Shown here piece by piece: positions 1 to 8,861 of a DNA stretch of 64,000 nucleotides. The notes beneath the pieces were generated by a model. It worked only from the letters and a program-made list of their open reading frames with translations. It did not search any database and was not told the DNA's origin. The stretch's first letter is position 1. Every line of letters starts with the position of its first letter. The DNA is taken from NCBI RefSeq assembly GCF_001509485.1, contig NZ_LLZI01000254.1, forward strand, positions 60,321 to 124,320. Direction: 5' to 3'. Made by a program: the position numbers and the translations under genes. The stretch comes from Streptomyces sp. NRRL F-4489. GTDB taxonomy: Bacteria; Actinomycetota; Actinomycetes; Streptomycetales; Streptomycetaceae.

Positions 1-348
1 TCGGCCGGTGCCTCAACGGCCCGGAAATCGGGTGCCCGGCGGGAGAAAGGGTGGCCATGATCTTCAGCGGGATTTCGCGTGATCTTCGATAAAGGCATGG
101 ATGGGGCGTTTGTATGGCGGTGCTTGACCCGTTACGTGTCACTGAAGCGGCTTATGGGACGCGGAATGTGGCGGCGGGTGAAATGGTGGGCGGCTGGCGA
201 CGCGGTGGTTGGTGCCCGGCAGTCAGTGGGTGGCAACTCGCCGTCCCGCTGCGGACGTTCACCGCAGAGGCCAAGCGGCTGATCTGCTGATGACGCGATG
301 GAAGTGGTGAAATGGCAGGGCTTGTCGCCGAGTGTTCACCGGGACGTC
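1..348. other. Left-edge stretch without a recognised gene
   Basis: I see no credible coding region here. The open frames lack a good ribosome site and family resemblance, and the long minus-strand frame that crosses this stretch is a shadow of the esterase gene to the right. No tRNA or clear terminator is visible. It is probably the upstream region of a gene outside the window. Confidence 0.5.
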
Positions 349-362
349 GTTTCACGTGAAAC
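349..362. other. parS: parS site (ParB binding), perfect
   Basis: A perfect GTTTCACGTGAAAC palindrome, the Streptomyces parS consensus. It stands alone in the noncoding region 5' of the esterase gene and is the leftmost of the sites in this window. ParB binding is inferred from the consensus. Confidence 0.88.
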
Positions 363-589
363 ATCGCCGTGGTTCCGTCGGTTGCCACGGACATCCGGCC
401 GCGCTCCCGCACATCACGCGGGGGATACGAACAGGCAAGAGCTCGGTAAGAAGTAAGTCGCGCAGGTATCCGACGTGCGGATGTGCCCGTCTTCTCCGGT
501 GACCATTGTCCTGAGCCGCCCGTTGTGCCTCGGGAGGCGGCCGGTGAGAAGGCAAGAACCCTTTCGAGGGTGACGGGAGATGTGGGCGC

Positions 590-1867
590 ATGGGGCTGAC
601 CAGTCAGTCGCTCGAAATCACGGTGATCGTGCTGGCGGTGGTCTGTGTCGCCGCGACGGTGTGGCTCTGGCCCCGCCTGTCGCGGAACGGATGGCGCCAT
701 GTGCTGGGGAGGCTCGGCGCCATCCTGGTCACCCAGCTGTCGATCGTGTCCGCGCTCGCCCTCGCCGTGAACGCGAACTTCGAGTTCTACGGCAACTGGG
801 ACGAGCTGCTGGGCAACAACGAACAGGCCCCGGCGTCGGTGAGCCAGGGCAACGGCCAGTACGCCACGGTCGGCAACCTCAAGGGCGGCCTCGTCCAGCC
901 CGCCGGCCCCCAGGGGCTCGACCGGGTGACCGGGCTGCCGAAGGGCCCCGCCGACAAGGTGGGCAAGGTCGAGTCCGTACGGATCATCGGCCGCCGGACG
1001 CGGGCCATCAACCCGGCCTTCGTGTATCTGCCGCCGCAGTACTTCCAGCAGCAGTTCCACCGGCAGCGGTTCCCCGTCATGGTCGTGATCAGCGGCTATC
1101 CGGGCGGGATCATGAATCTCGCGCAGCACCTCCAGATCCCGCAGAACGCGGGCCGGCTGATCGCGCAGGGCACGATGCAGCCCACCGTGCTCGTGATGGT
1201 GCGGCCGACGATCGCGCCGCCGCGGGACACCGAGTGCGTGGACGTGCCGGGCGGGCCGCAGGCCGAGACGTTCTTCACCAAGGACCTGCCGGACGCCATG
1301 AAGGCCACCTACCGGGTGGGACACGACCCCAGCGCCTGGGGCGCGTTCGGCTACTCGTCCGGCGGCACCTGCTCGCTCCAGCTGGCGATGCGCAACCCGG
1401 ACGCGTACACCTCGGCGGTCTCGCTCTCCGGCGACTACGCGATCAAGGACGACCTCACCACCGGCAGCCTCTTCGGGCCGGGCCCGGCGGGCGCCCGGCG
1501 CCAGCGCGAGCACGATCTGCTGTGGCGGCTGGCGAACCTGCCCGCACCGCAGGTCTCCGCGCTGGTCGCCAGCAGCCGCCAGGGTGAGTCGGACTACGGC
1601 GACACCATGAAGTTCATCCACGCGGTGAAGCCGCCGATGCGGGTGGACTCGATCATCCTGCCCCGCGGCAGCCACCAGTTCGGGACCTGGCGGCGGGAGG
1701 TCGTACCGGCCCTGGAGTGGCAGAGCCAGCAGCTGACGTTCCCGCAGGACACCGAGCCCAACAAGCCGCAGAAGCCGGCGCCGGGGCAGTCGAAGGGCAC
1801 GGACGCCCAGGCGCCCGGCGACGAGCGGTCCCACAAGAAGGTCGAGGCCGAGCGCCCGCACCAGTGA
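590..1867 (+). CDS. Membrane-anchored alpha/beta-hydrolase (putative esterase family)
   Basis: This 425-residue protein has two N-terminal hydrophobic segments (about residues 8-27 and 42-60) and then an extracytoplasmic esterase-D/antigen-85-type hydrolase domain. The nucleophile elbow GYSSGG lies near residue 250, and a late His in GSHQFG fits the catalytic His. The last 45 residues are a charged Pro/Lys-rich tail. The start is placed at an ATG preceded by a GGGAG element. It is monocistronic, converging on the deacetylase gene with a hairpin between them. The substrate is unknown; a cell-envelope ester or acyl transfer is possible. Confidence 0.85.
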   Translation: MGLTSQSLEITVIVLAVVCVAATVWLWPRLSRNGWRHVLGRLGAILVTQLSIVSALALAVNANFEFYGNWDELLGNNEQAPASVSQGNGQYATVGNLKGGLVQPAGPQGLDRVTGLPKGPADKVGKVESVRIIGRRTRAINPAFVYLPPQYFQQQFHRQRFPVMVVISGYPGGIMNLAQHLQIPQNAGRLIAQGTMQPTVLVMVRPTIAPPRDTECVDVPGGPQAETFFTKDLPDAMKATYRVGHDPSAWGAFGYSSGGTCSLQLAMRNPDAYTSAVSLSGDYAIKDDLTTGSLFGPGPAGARRQREHDLLWRLANLPAPQVSALVASSRQGESDYGDTMKFIHAVKPPMRVDSIILPRGSHQFGTWRREVVPALEWQSQQLTFPQDTEPNKPQKPAPGQSKGTDAQAPGDERSHKKVEAERPHQ

Positions 1868-1882
1868 GCCGCCGGGTCGGGC

Positions 1883-1916
1883 GCACCCGCCGGGCGGCAT
1901 GGCGCCCGGCGGGTGC
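1883..1916. terminator. Shared terminator hairpin between convergent genes
   Basis: A perfect 13-bp inverted repeat (GCACCCGCCGGGC / its complement) with an 8-nt loop lies between the converging esterase and deacetylase genes. There is no T-tract, which is usual for streptomycete intrinsic terminators. Confidence 0.65.
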
Positions 1917-1919
1917 GGC

Positions 1920-2720
1920 TCACGGCCGGTAGACCATGCCGGGTTCGGGCTTGGCGGGGGCGAGCAGCTGGGAGACGGTGACCACCGTGTAGCCGCGCTG
2001 CTTGAGCTCCTTGAGGATGCCGGGGACGGCGGGCACGGTGCCCTTGTAGATGTCGTGCAGCAGGATGATGCCGTCGCGCTTGGTCTGGTCGAGCACCCGC
2101 TTGGTGATCAGGGCGGAGTCGGTGGTCTGGTAGTCCTTGGCCGTCACGCTCCACAGGACCTGCGCCAGCCCGAGCTCCTTGCTGACCCGGGAGACCTCCC
2201 GGTCGGTCCGGCCCTGCGGCGGGCGCATCAGGGTGGGCGCCGTACCGGTGATCCGGCGGACCTCGTCCTGCACCCGGGACAGTTCGCGCTTGGCCTCGTC
2301 CGGCTCGATATCCGTCAGGATCTGGTGGGACCAGGTGTGATTGGCCAGCTCATGGCCCTCGGCGGCGATCCGCTTGACCTCGGCGGGCCGCTCGGCGATG
2401 TGGTTCTTGCCGAGCATGAAGAACGTGGCGTGGGCGTGGTTCTCCTTGAGGACGTCCAGCAGCCGGTTGGTGTTCTCGCTCGGGCCGGCGTCGAAGGTCA
2501 GCGCCACGCACTTGGCCTTGCGGCAGTCGACGGCCTCGCCGCCGGTGCCCTTCCCGCCCTTGGCGTCCGTGCTCCCGGCGCCGTCCGCGGCGGCGGCCCG
2601 GGCGTCGGCCGGTGCGGTGACGTCGTAGGTGGCGCAGCCGGTGAGGGCCAGCGCCAGGGAGGCGGCGGTCAGCAGCCCGGCGAGGGCGGAGCGGCGGGCC
2701 GCGGGTATCTGCTTCGGCAT
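1920..2720 (-). CDS. Polysaccharide deacetylase (NodB/CE4) lipoprotein
   Basis: This 266-residue exported lipoprotein has a lipobox LTGC at residues 25-28, a Gly/Ala/Lys-rich linker and a CE4 (NodB) domain from about residue 65. The domain removes acetyl groups from N-acetylated polysaccharide such as peptidoglycan. Visible motifs are TFDAGPS (motif 1), HTWSH (motif 2, metal-binding His pair), RPPQGR (motif 3) and a late LLHD. Motif 1 has Ala where the second, metal-binding Asp of TFDDG normally sits, so metal coordination may differ. The gene is divergent from the solute transporter operon, and an inverted repeat lies in the shared promoter region. Confidence 0.9.
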   Translation of the reverse strand: MPKQIPAARRSALAGLLTAASLALALTGCATYDVTAPADARAAAADGAGSTDAKGGKGTGGEAVDCRKAKCVALTFDAGPSENTNRLLDVLKENHAHATFFMLGKNHIAERPAEVKRIAAEGHELANHTWSHQILTDIEPDEAKRELSRVQDEVRRITGTAPTLMRPPQGRTDREVSRVSKELGLAQVLWSVTAKDYQTTDSALITKRVLDQTKRDGIILLHDIYKGTVPAVPGILKELKQRGYTVVTVSQLLAPAKPEPGMVYRP

Positions 2721-2774
2721 GCGGGATCTTTCCTGGGGTCGGTCACGGGGGTCCTGAGCTGCGCGCCCGAGGGA

Positions 2775-2806
2775 CTATACATAGGACGTACACACGCGGT
2801 GTATAG
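2775..2806. promoter_or_regulatory. Inverted-repeat operator candidate between divergent genes
   Basis: CTATACA and its complement TGTATAG lie 18 bp apart (2775-2781 and 2800-2806), with a nested TACAC-N5-GTGTA. The element sits between the start of the deacetylase gene and the divergent transporter operon and is AT-rich compared with its surroundings. It looks like a dyad operator or overlapping -10 regions; the regulator is unknown. Confidence 0.5.
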
Positions 2807-2895
2807 CGGGGGGTGGGGGAGCGGCCGGCACCGGTGGCAGCCCGATCGGGCGCGCCCGGCGCGACACCCCGCCGCGCCCGCGGTGGACTGCTGCT

Positions 2896-3627
2896 GTGAC
2901 CGCCCCGCCGGACGACTGCCTGGCCCGCAACGACTGGATCTGCGGCGCGTACCTCAGCACCCGCCGCCAGATCCTGCTCGACGCGGTCGCCCAGCACGTG
3001 CGGCTGACCGTGGTCTCGGTGGCGCTCGGGCTGGTGATCGCCCTCCCGCTGGCGCTGCTGGCCCGCCGCCTGCGCTGGACGGCGGGGCCGGTGCTCGGCG
3101 CGACCACCGTGCTCTACACGATCCCGTCGCTGGCGATGTTCTCGCTGCTGCTCCCGGTCTACGGACTCTCCGCCACCCTCGTCGTGGCCGGCCTCACCCT
3201 CTACTCCCTCACCCTGCTCGTCCGGAACATCCTGGCGGGACTGGACGGCGTCCCGGCCGAGGCCAAGGAGGCCGCCCGGGGCATGGGATACGGGCCGCTG
3301 CGGCAACTGCTCACCGTGGAACTGCCGCTGGCGGTGCCCGCCGCGATGGCCGGCCTGCGCATCGCCACCGTCTCCGCGGTCGCCCTGACCACGGTCGGCG
3401 CGATCGTCGGCTACGGCGGCCTGGGCAACCTCATCTACGCCGGTATGAACGGCTTCTTCAAGGCCCAGGTGCTCACCGCCTCCGTGCTCTGCGTACTGCT
3501 CGCGGTCGTCTTCGACGTGCTGCTGCTCGGTCTGGAGCGGCTGCTCACCCCCTGGCGGCGGCCGGCCCGCGGCCCCCGCCCGGCCCGTGGGAGGAGACCG
3601 CTCACCGCCTCCGGACGGCGCGGATGA
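2896..3627 (+). CDS. Compatible-solute ABC transporter permease (OpuBB/ProW-type), first subunit
   Basis: A 243-residue inner-membrane permease of the glycine betaine/carnitine/choline family, starting at GTG. It has five to six hydrophobic segments after a short N-terminal periplasmic stretch. The EAA cytoplasmic loop that contacts the ATPase is visible as EAARGMGYGP, near residue 130. Its stop overlaps the next permease start as ATGA. With the following two genes it forms the core of an osmoprotectant uptake system. The exact substrate cannot be read from sequence. Confidence 0.92.
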   Translation: MTAPPDDCLARNDWICGAYLSTRRQILLDAVAQHVRLTVVSVALGLVIALPLALLARRLRWTAGPVLGATTVLYTIPSLAMFSLLLPVYGLSATLVVAGLTLYSLTLLVRNILAGLDGVPAEAKEAARGMGYGPLRQLLTVELPLAVPAAMAGLRIATVSAVALTTVGAIVGYGGLGNLIYAGMNGFFKAQVLTASVLCVLLAVVFDVLLLGLERLLTPWRRPARGPRPARGRRPLTASGRRG

Positions 3628-4298
3628 GCACCCTCGCCGCGGTCTGGTCCTGGCTGACCACCACCGCCAACTGGTCCGGTGAGAACGGCGTCTGGCACCG
3701 GCTCGCCGAGCACGCCGCGCTGACCTTCGCCTGCCTGGCCCTCAGCGCGCTGATCGCGCTGCCGGTCGCCCTGACGCTCGGCCACCTGGGCCGGGGCGGA
3801 GCGCTCGCGGTCAACCTCGCCAACATCGGCCGCGCCGTACCGACCTTCGCCGTCCTCGTCCTGCTCCTGCTGACCCCGATCGGGCGGCACGGGCCGTGGC
3901 CAACCGTCATCGCGCTGGTGCTGTTCGCCGTGCCACCGCTGCTCACCAACGCCTACGTCGGCATGCGCGGGGTCGACCGGGACGTGGTGCGGGCGGCCCG
4001 CGGGATGGGGATGACCGGGCCCCAGCTGGTGTGGCGGGTGGAGGCGCCGCTGGCCCTCCCGCTGGTGCTCACCGGGGTGCGGATCGCCGCCGTCCAGCTC
4101 GTCGCCACCGCCACGCTGGCCGCGCTGGTGGGCGGCGGCGGGCTCGGGCGCATCATCACCGCCGGCTTCAACCTCGCCAGTACGCCGCAGGTGGTGGCCG
4201 GCGCGGTGGTGGTCGCGGTGTTCGCGCTGCTGATGGAGGCGCTGTTCGAGCTGGTGCAGCGGCTCGCACCGCCGCGTGCGCGCGGACGGAAGCGATGA
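3624..4298 (+). CDS. Compatible-solute ABC transporter permease (OpuBD-type), second subunit
   Basis: A 224-residue permease of the same family as the preceding gene. The start ATG overlaps the upstream stop and its own stop overlaps the next start, both as ATGA, so the three genes are translationally coupled. It has about five transmembrane segments and an EAA-type loop (VRAARGMGMTGPQL) near residue 125. Two distinct permeases per system are typical of the OpuB/OpuC arrangement. Confidence 0.92.
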   Translation: MSTLAAVWSWLTTTANWSGENGVWHRLAEHAALTFACLALSALIALPVALTLGHLGRGGALAVNLANIGRAVPTFAVLVLLLLTPIGRHGPWPTVIALVLFAVPPLLTNAYVGMRGVDRDVVRAARGMGMTGPQLVWRVEAPLALPLVLTGVRIAAVQLVATATLAALVGGGGLGRIITAGFNLASTPQVVAGAVVVAVFALLMEALFELVQRLAPPRARGRKR

Positions 4299-5281
4299 GA
4301 GCGCCCGGCCCGGCCGCACTCCGCCGGGCCCGCCGCGTGCCCGTCGCCCTGGCCGCTCTGATCGCGCTGGCCGGTCCGGCGGCCTGCGCGGGCGGGCCGT
4401 CCCTGGAGAACCGCGGCGCCCTCACCGCCTCTCCCGGGAACAGCCACGAGCTCGCCATCGGCTCGGCCGGCTTCACCGAGAGCGAGCTGCTCGCCCAGAT
4501 GTACGCGGCCCTGCTCGGCCACGCCGGATACCGCACCCACGTGCTGACCGTCGGCAACCGCGAGCTGTACGAACCCGCGCTGGAGTCCGGCCAGATCGAC
4601 GTCGTCCCCGAGTACGCCGCCACCTTCGCGGACTGGCTCAACGCCAAGGAGCACGGCCCCACCGCCGCCCCGGTCGCCTCCCCCGACCTCGGCGCGACCA
4701 TGGCCGCGCTGCGCCGGCTGGCCGCCCCGCGCGGACTGACGGTGCTCCCGGCGGGCCGGGCCGTCGACCAGAACGCCTTCGTGGTACGCGCCGCGTACGC
4801 CGCCGAGCACCGCCTCCGGACCCTCAGCGACCTGGGCCGCGCCAGGCTCCCGGTGCGGCTGGCGGCGGGGGACGAATGCGTGCGGCGGCCGTTCTGCGCG
4901 CCCGGGCTGCGGAAGACGTACGGCATCGACATCACCGCGGTGGACCCCAAGGGCGTCGGCACCACCCCCGCGAAGCAGGCGGTGCAGAACGGGCAGGACC
5001 AGATGGTGCTGACCACCAGCACCGACGCCACCCTCGACCAGTTCGGGCTCGTCGTCCTCGCCGACGACCGGAAACTCCAGAACGCGGACTACATCGTCCC
5101 CGTCGTCAACCGCTCCCGCGCCGGCGGGGCCCGGCCGGCGGCCGCCCTCAACCGCCTCAACGCCGTACTGACCACCGCGGACCTGGCCCACCTCGACGAA
5201 CAGGTCGACAGCTGGCGTCGGCTGCCCGCCGATGTGGCGCGCCACTACCTCGTGAAGAAGGGCCTGCTGCCCCAGCACTGA
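4295..5281 (+). CDS. Glycine betaine/choline-type substrate-binding lipoprotein (OpuBC/OsmX-like)
   Basis: A 328-residue exported binding protein. An Arg-rich N-terminus and hydrophobic core end in PAAC, a weak lipobox with Pro at -3, so lipid anchoring is likely but not certain. The mature domain shows the family segments IGSAGFTESELLAQ and EPALESGQIDVVPEY, characteristic of quaternary-amine binding proteins. It is the last gene of the permease operon. The matching ATPase is encoded convergently just downstream, beyond two parS sites. Confidence 0.9.
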   Translation: MRAPGPAALRRARRVPVALAALIALAGPAACAGGPSLENRGALTASPGNSHELAIGSAGFTESELLAQMYAALLGHAGYRTHVLTVGNRELYEPALESGQIDVVPEYAATFADWLNAKEHGPTAAPVASPDLGATMAALRRLAAPRGLTVLPAGRAVDQNAFVVRAAYAAEHRLRTLSDLGRARLPVRLAAGDECVRRPFCAPGLRKTYGIDITAVDPKGVGTTPAKQAVQNGQDQMVLTTSTDATLDQFGLVVLADDRKLQNADYIVPVVNRSRAGGARPAAALNRLNAVLTTADLAHLDEQVDSWRRLPADVARHYLVKKGLLPQH

Positions 5282-5309
5282 GGCGCCTGAGCGCTGTGCC
5301 CCGAACGCC

Positions 5310-5354
5310 GTTTCACGTGAAACATCGCGCCGAGGCCGATGTTTCACGTGAAAC
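5310..5354. other. parS: Two parS sites
   Basis: Perfect GTTTCACGTGAAAC copies at 5310-5323 and 5341-5354 (31 bp start to start) fill the short gap between the convergent binding-protein and ATPase genes. Confidence 0.9.
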
Positions 5355-5372
5355 ACCGGCCGCTCCGCCGCC

Positions 5373-6530
5373 TCACTCGGTGGGGACCGAATCGACCTCC
5401 GGCCGCCCCCGGGACACCCCGCGTTCCTCCGGTGCGATGGTGCGGCGCAGCGCCTCGTGCAGCGCGTTCGGGGTCAGTACGCCCAGGAACCGCCGGCCGT
5501 CCAGGACCGCGACCCAGCCGGCATCGTGCTTGAGCATCTCGCTGAACGCAGCCTTGAGGGTCCCGGTCGCCGGGATCCACGCCTCCATCCGGCGGGCGTG
5601 GTCGGCCACGGTCCCGGCCGCGTCCGCCAGCCGCTCGGTGCCGACCCAGCCGTGCAGGGCGCCGTCGGCGTCCAGCACCACCGCCCAGCGCGCTCCCTCG
5701 GCCCGCAGCCGGGCTCCCGCCGCCGCGGCCGGTTCGGCGAGCCGGGCGAACGGCGGGCGCTCGAGGTCGCCGCGGTCGATCGGGGTGACCGCGAGCTGCT
5801 TCAACGCCCGATCCGCGCCGACGAATTCGGCGACGTACGGGGTGGCCGGCGCGCCGAGCACCCGCGCGGGGGTGTCGAACTGCTCGATCCGCCCGGCGCC
5901 GTAGACCGCGATCCGGTCGCCGAGCCGGATGGCCTCCTCGATGTCATGGGTGACCAGCAGGACCGTCTTGTGCAGTGTGGCCTGGAGCCGCAGGAACTCC
6001 TTCTGGAGGCGGTCCCGGACGACCGGGTCCACGGCGCCGAACGGCTCGTCCATCAGCAGCACCGGAGGGTCGGCGGCCAGGGCGCGGGCCACCCCGACGC
6101 GCTGGCGCTGGCCGCCGGAGAGCTGGTCCGGATAGCGCGGGCCGTGGACGGCCGGGTCCAGCCCGACCAGTTCCAGGAGTTCGGCGGCCCGCTCGCGGGC
6201 CCGCGCCTTCTTCCAGCCGGTCAGGAACGGCACGGTCGCGGTGTTGTCGAGGACGGTGCGGTGCGGGAAGAGGCCGGTCTGCTGGATGACGTAGCCGATC
6301 CGGCGGCGCAGGCGGACCGGGTCGACGCCCGAGACGTCCGCGCCGTCCACGAAGATCCGGCCGCTGGTGGGGTCGATCAGCCGGTTCACCATCATCATGG
6401 TCGTCGTCTTGCCGCAGCCGGACGGCCCGACGAGGGTGACCAGTTCGCCCTCGCGGACCTCGAAGGAGAGGTCGTCGACAGCGGTCGTTCCGTCCGGGTA
6501 GCGCTTGGTCACCGACTCGAACCGGATCAT
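5373..6530 (-). CDS. Compatible-solute ABC transporter ATPase with CBS domains (OpuBA/ProV-type)
   Basis: A 385-residue ATPase. The N-terminal ABC domain has Walker A GPSGCGKTTT (about residues 36-45), signature LSGGQRQRVGVARAL, Walker B VLLMDEP and the switch His in VTHDIEEA. The C-terminal third carries a CBS pair, ending in GWVAVLDGRRFLGVLT. CBS modules in OpuA/ProU ATPases sense ionic strength or nucleotides. It converges on the permease/binding-protein operon rather than belonging to it, so subunit balance needs two promoters. Confidence 0.92.
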   Translation of the reverse strand: MIRFESVTKRYPDGTTAVDDLSFEVREGELVTLVGPSGCGKTTTMMMVNRLIDPTSGRIFVDGADVSGVDPVRLRRRIGYVIQQTGLFPHRTVLDNTATVPFLTGWKKARARERAAELLELVGLDPAVHGPRYPDQLSGGQRQRVGVARALAADPPVLLMDEPFGAVDPVVRDRLQKEFLRLQATLHKTVLLVTHDIEEAIRLGDRIAVYGAGRIEQFDTPARVLGAPATPYVAEFVGADRALKQLAVTPIDRGDLERPPFARLAEPAAAAGARLRAEGARWAVVLDADGALHGWVGTERLADAAGTVADHARRMEAWIPATGTLKAAFSEMLKHDAGWVAVLDGRRFLGVLTPNALHEALRRTIAPEERGVSRGRPEVDSVPTE

Positions 6531-6719
6531 GGCGCCATTGAATCCCGCGGGCCCGCCCCGGTCCCGCCGATGCGGGCAATCGAGTGGGGAAACGGAACGG
6601 GGACGGGGGCCGTACGAGTTGCTTCCGGGGCACCGCCTCCCGTCCTGCCGCGTCCGGCCCCGCCGGCGTGCTTACGATCCCCCAGGCCGCCTCCTCGGAA
6701 GGGTGGAAGGGAACGCCAC

Positions 6720-7661
6720 ATGAGAGCCGTAGCAGTCAACGCCTTCGGTGAGGAACCGCAGCTCATGGAGTTGCCGGAGCCTGAGCCGGGGCCCGGTGAG
6801 GTCCTGGTGCGGCTGGCCGCCGCCGGCCTCAACCCCGTCGACTGGAAGCTCGCCGACGGCCTGTTCGGGGATGCCGTGAAGGCGTCCTTCCCCCTGGTCA
6901 TGGGCTCGGACGGGGCGGGCGAGGTGGTGGCGGTCGGCAGCGGCGTACGGCGGTTCACCGCGGGGGACCCGGTGTTCGGCCAGTTCCAGCGGCCGGAGCG
7001 GGGCGGCGGCTCGTACGCGGAGTTCGCGGTGGCCGAGGAGGCCGCGCTCGCCCCGGCGGCCCGCAGCGTCACCTACGCGACGTCCGCCGCCGTGCCGACG
7101 GCCGGGATGACCGCCTACAACCTGGTGGAGGAGGCCCGGATCAGCGAGGGGCGGCGGGTGCTGATCACCGGAGCGACCGGCGGCGTCGGCACGTTCCTCA
7201 CCCAGCTCGCGGCCGGCCGCGGCGCCGAGGTGATCGCCACCGCCCGCCCGGCCAAGGCGGAGCTGATGCGCACCCTGGGCGCCGCGGCGACCGTCGACCA
7301 CACCGCGGGCCCGGTCGCCGAGCAGGTCCTCGCGGCCCACCCGGACGGGGTGGACGTGCTGATCGACATGACCAGTGACGCGGAGGGGTTCATCGAGCTG
7401 TCCCGGACCGTGCGGGACGGCGGGGTGGCCGTCTCGCTGATCGGTTCCGCCGACGCCGATGTGCTGACCGAGCAGAATCTGCGCGGCTTCAACTTCGTCA
7501 ACCGGCCCTCCCCGCAGCTGCTGGAGATCCTCGCCGGATACCTCGACGCGGGGCGGCTCACGGTCCTCGTCGGCCGGGAGGTCTCCCTGGAGGAGGCGCC
7601 CGAGGCGCTGGGGGCGAGCCGGACGGGGCGGGCGCAGGGCAAGACGGTCGTGGCGATCTGA
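6720..7661 (+). CDS. NADP-dependent zinc-type alcohol dehydrogenase/quinone oxidoreductase
   Basis: A 313-residue MDR-superfamily oxidoreductase with an N-terminal GroES-like fold and a Rossmann domain. The NADP-binding signature is ITGATGGVGTFLTQLA, near residues 147-162. The structural-zinc Cys cluster of true alcohol dehydrogenases is absent, which fits quinone/enone reductases of the QOR type. The ATG has a strong GGAAGGGA ribosome site. It is divergent from the CBS ATPase; the substrate is unknown. Confidence 0.9.
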   Translation: MRAVAVNAFGEEPQLMELPEPEPGPGEVLVRLAAAGLNPVDWKLADGLFGDAVKASFPLVMGSDGAGEVVAVGSGVRRFTAGDPVFGQFQRPERGGGSYAEFAVAEEAALAPAARSVTYATSAAVPTAGMTAYNLVEEARISEGRRVLITGATGGVGTFLTQLAAGRGAEVIATARPAKAELMRTLGAAATVDHTAGPVAEQVLAAHPDGVDVLIDMTSDAEGFIELSRTVRDGGVAVSLIGSADADVLTEQNLRGFNFVNRPSPQLLEILAGYLDAGRLTVLVGREVSLEEAPEALGASRTGRAQGKTVVAI

Positions 7662-7688
7662 CCGCGCGTCACCGCCGGGCCCCGGCCG

Positions 7689-8699
7689 CTACGGGGGCAC
7701 TCCCGGCCCGGGCAGTGGTCCCGGCCGGTGTCCCGCCGCCGGGCGCCGGAGGCGGGCGGCCCGCGGGCCCGCCGCGGCGACCACGATGACCAGCGCCGCC
7801 GCGCCGGCCGCGCCCCACACGGTGGTCCGCAGCGGCGCCGTCAGCGCGTCCGTGTAGGCGTCGGCGGCGGACCGGGAGACCGCGGCGGGCAGCGCGTCCA
7901 GGACCCGGGCGCGGAGCAGCGCCAGCGCGGTGGACAGCAGAGCGCAGGCCAGCGCGCAACCGGCCGCCGCGCCGATCAGCGCCCGCCGCCGGCGCCGCAC
8001 CAGCAGCAGACCGGCCGCCAGGCAGAGCGCGGCGGTCGGCGGCAGCAGCAGCGCGCCGGTGCGCACCGCCTGGAAGCCGGCCCGGAATCCGGGGACGTCG
8101 GGGGAGCGCAGCAGCACGATCGTGGCGCCGGCCGGCGGTACCCGCCGGGCGATGTCGATGCCCAGGCCGTTCCCGGACAGCTGGTGCCGGACGCGGGCGA
8201 CGACCGGGGTGAGGTCGAGGGTGACCGGGGCGCTGCCGGTGGCGGTCAGCGCGCCGTCCAGACTCCGGTGGGCGGTGCGGTGCACGGCCGCCCAGACCGC
8301 GGGGAAGCCCCGCCCGGTCACGACCTCGCGGACCTGTTTGCCGACGAACTCGCGGATGCCGCGGGTGAACTTCCGCCGCAGCGCGGGCCGTTCGGCGCGC
8401 GGGACGGCCTTGAGCAGCCCGTCGAGCCGGATGTGGGGCATCACGCCGTTGGTGACATCGGCGACGATCGCGTCCTGGACGGCGCGGTTCCCGGCGAGCG
8501 GCGCGACCGCGGCCACATAGCGGTCGGTGTCGGAGAGTTCGGCGCGGGCCCAGACGGCGGCCAGGCTCAGCGGCAGCAGCAGCGCCCCGAGTACCAGCAG
8601 CACCCCGCCGGCCAGTGCGCGGGCGCGGCACGGCCGGGCCGGCGGGCCGGGCGCCGCCCTCCCCCGGCCGCCGGCGCGTGCGGGTGCGCTCGCTGGCAT
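7689..8699 (-). CDS. Actinobacterial membrane protein of unknown function
   Basis: About 336 residues from the ATG at 8699; in-frame starts further upstream exist, but an AGGAAGGA lies before this one. One N-terminal transmembrane segment (ALAGGVLLVLGALLLPLSLAAVW) is followed by a roughly 150-residue extracytoplasmic region beginning with ELSDTDRYVA. Two or three C-terminal hydrophobic segments and an Arg/Pro-rich tail follow. I recognise the pattern from other actinomycetes but no functional domain. Confidence 0.75.
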   Translation of the reverse strand: MPASAPARAGGRGRAAPGPPARPCRARALAGGVLLVLGALLLPLSLAAVWARAELSDTDRYVAAVAPLAGNRAVQDAIVADVTNGVMPHIRLDGLLKAVPRAERPALRRKFTRGIREFVGKQVREVVTGRGFPAVWAAVHRTAHRSLDGALTATGSAPVTLDLTPVVARVRHQLSGNGLGIDIARRVPPAGATIVLLRSPDVPGFRAGFQAVRTGALLLPPTAALCLAAGLLLVRRRRRALIGAAAGCALACALLSTALALLRARVLDALPAAVSRSAADAYTDALTAPLRTTVWGAAGAAALVIVVAAAGPRAARLRRPAAGHRPGPLPGPGVPP

Positions 8700-8861
8700 C
8701 GCGGTGGTCCGGTCCTTCCTGATACGGCGAAGTACGGCCATCTCCAGGCAAGTCCGTACGGTGACCGGCCGCGAGCGGGGCCGGTGCCAACGGGTGACCG
8801 TACGGATGAGCGACCGCACGGGTGGTCGCGGGTCGGACCGGAGGCCCCCACGGCGCGCCGT

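Noticed and set aside
152..1900. A long minus-strand frame across the esterase gene and the left edge
   Set aside because: The translation is Arg/Gly/Val-rich low-complexity, typical of an antisense shadow; the plus-strand esterase has clear catalytic motifs.
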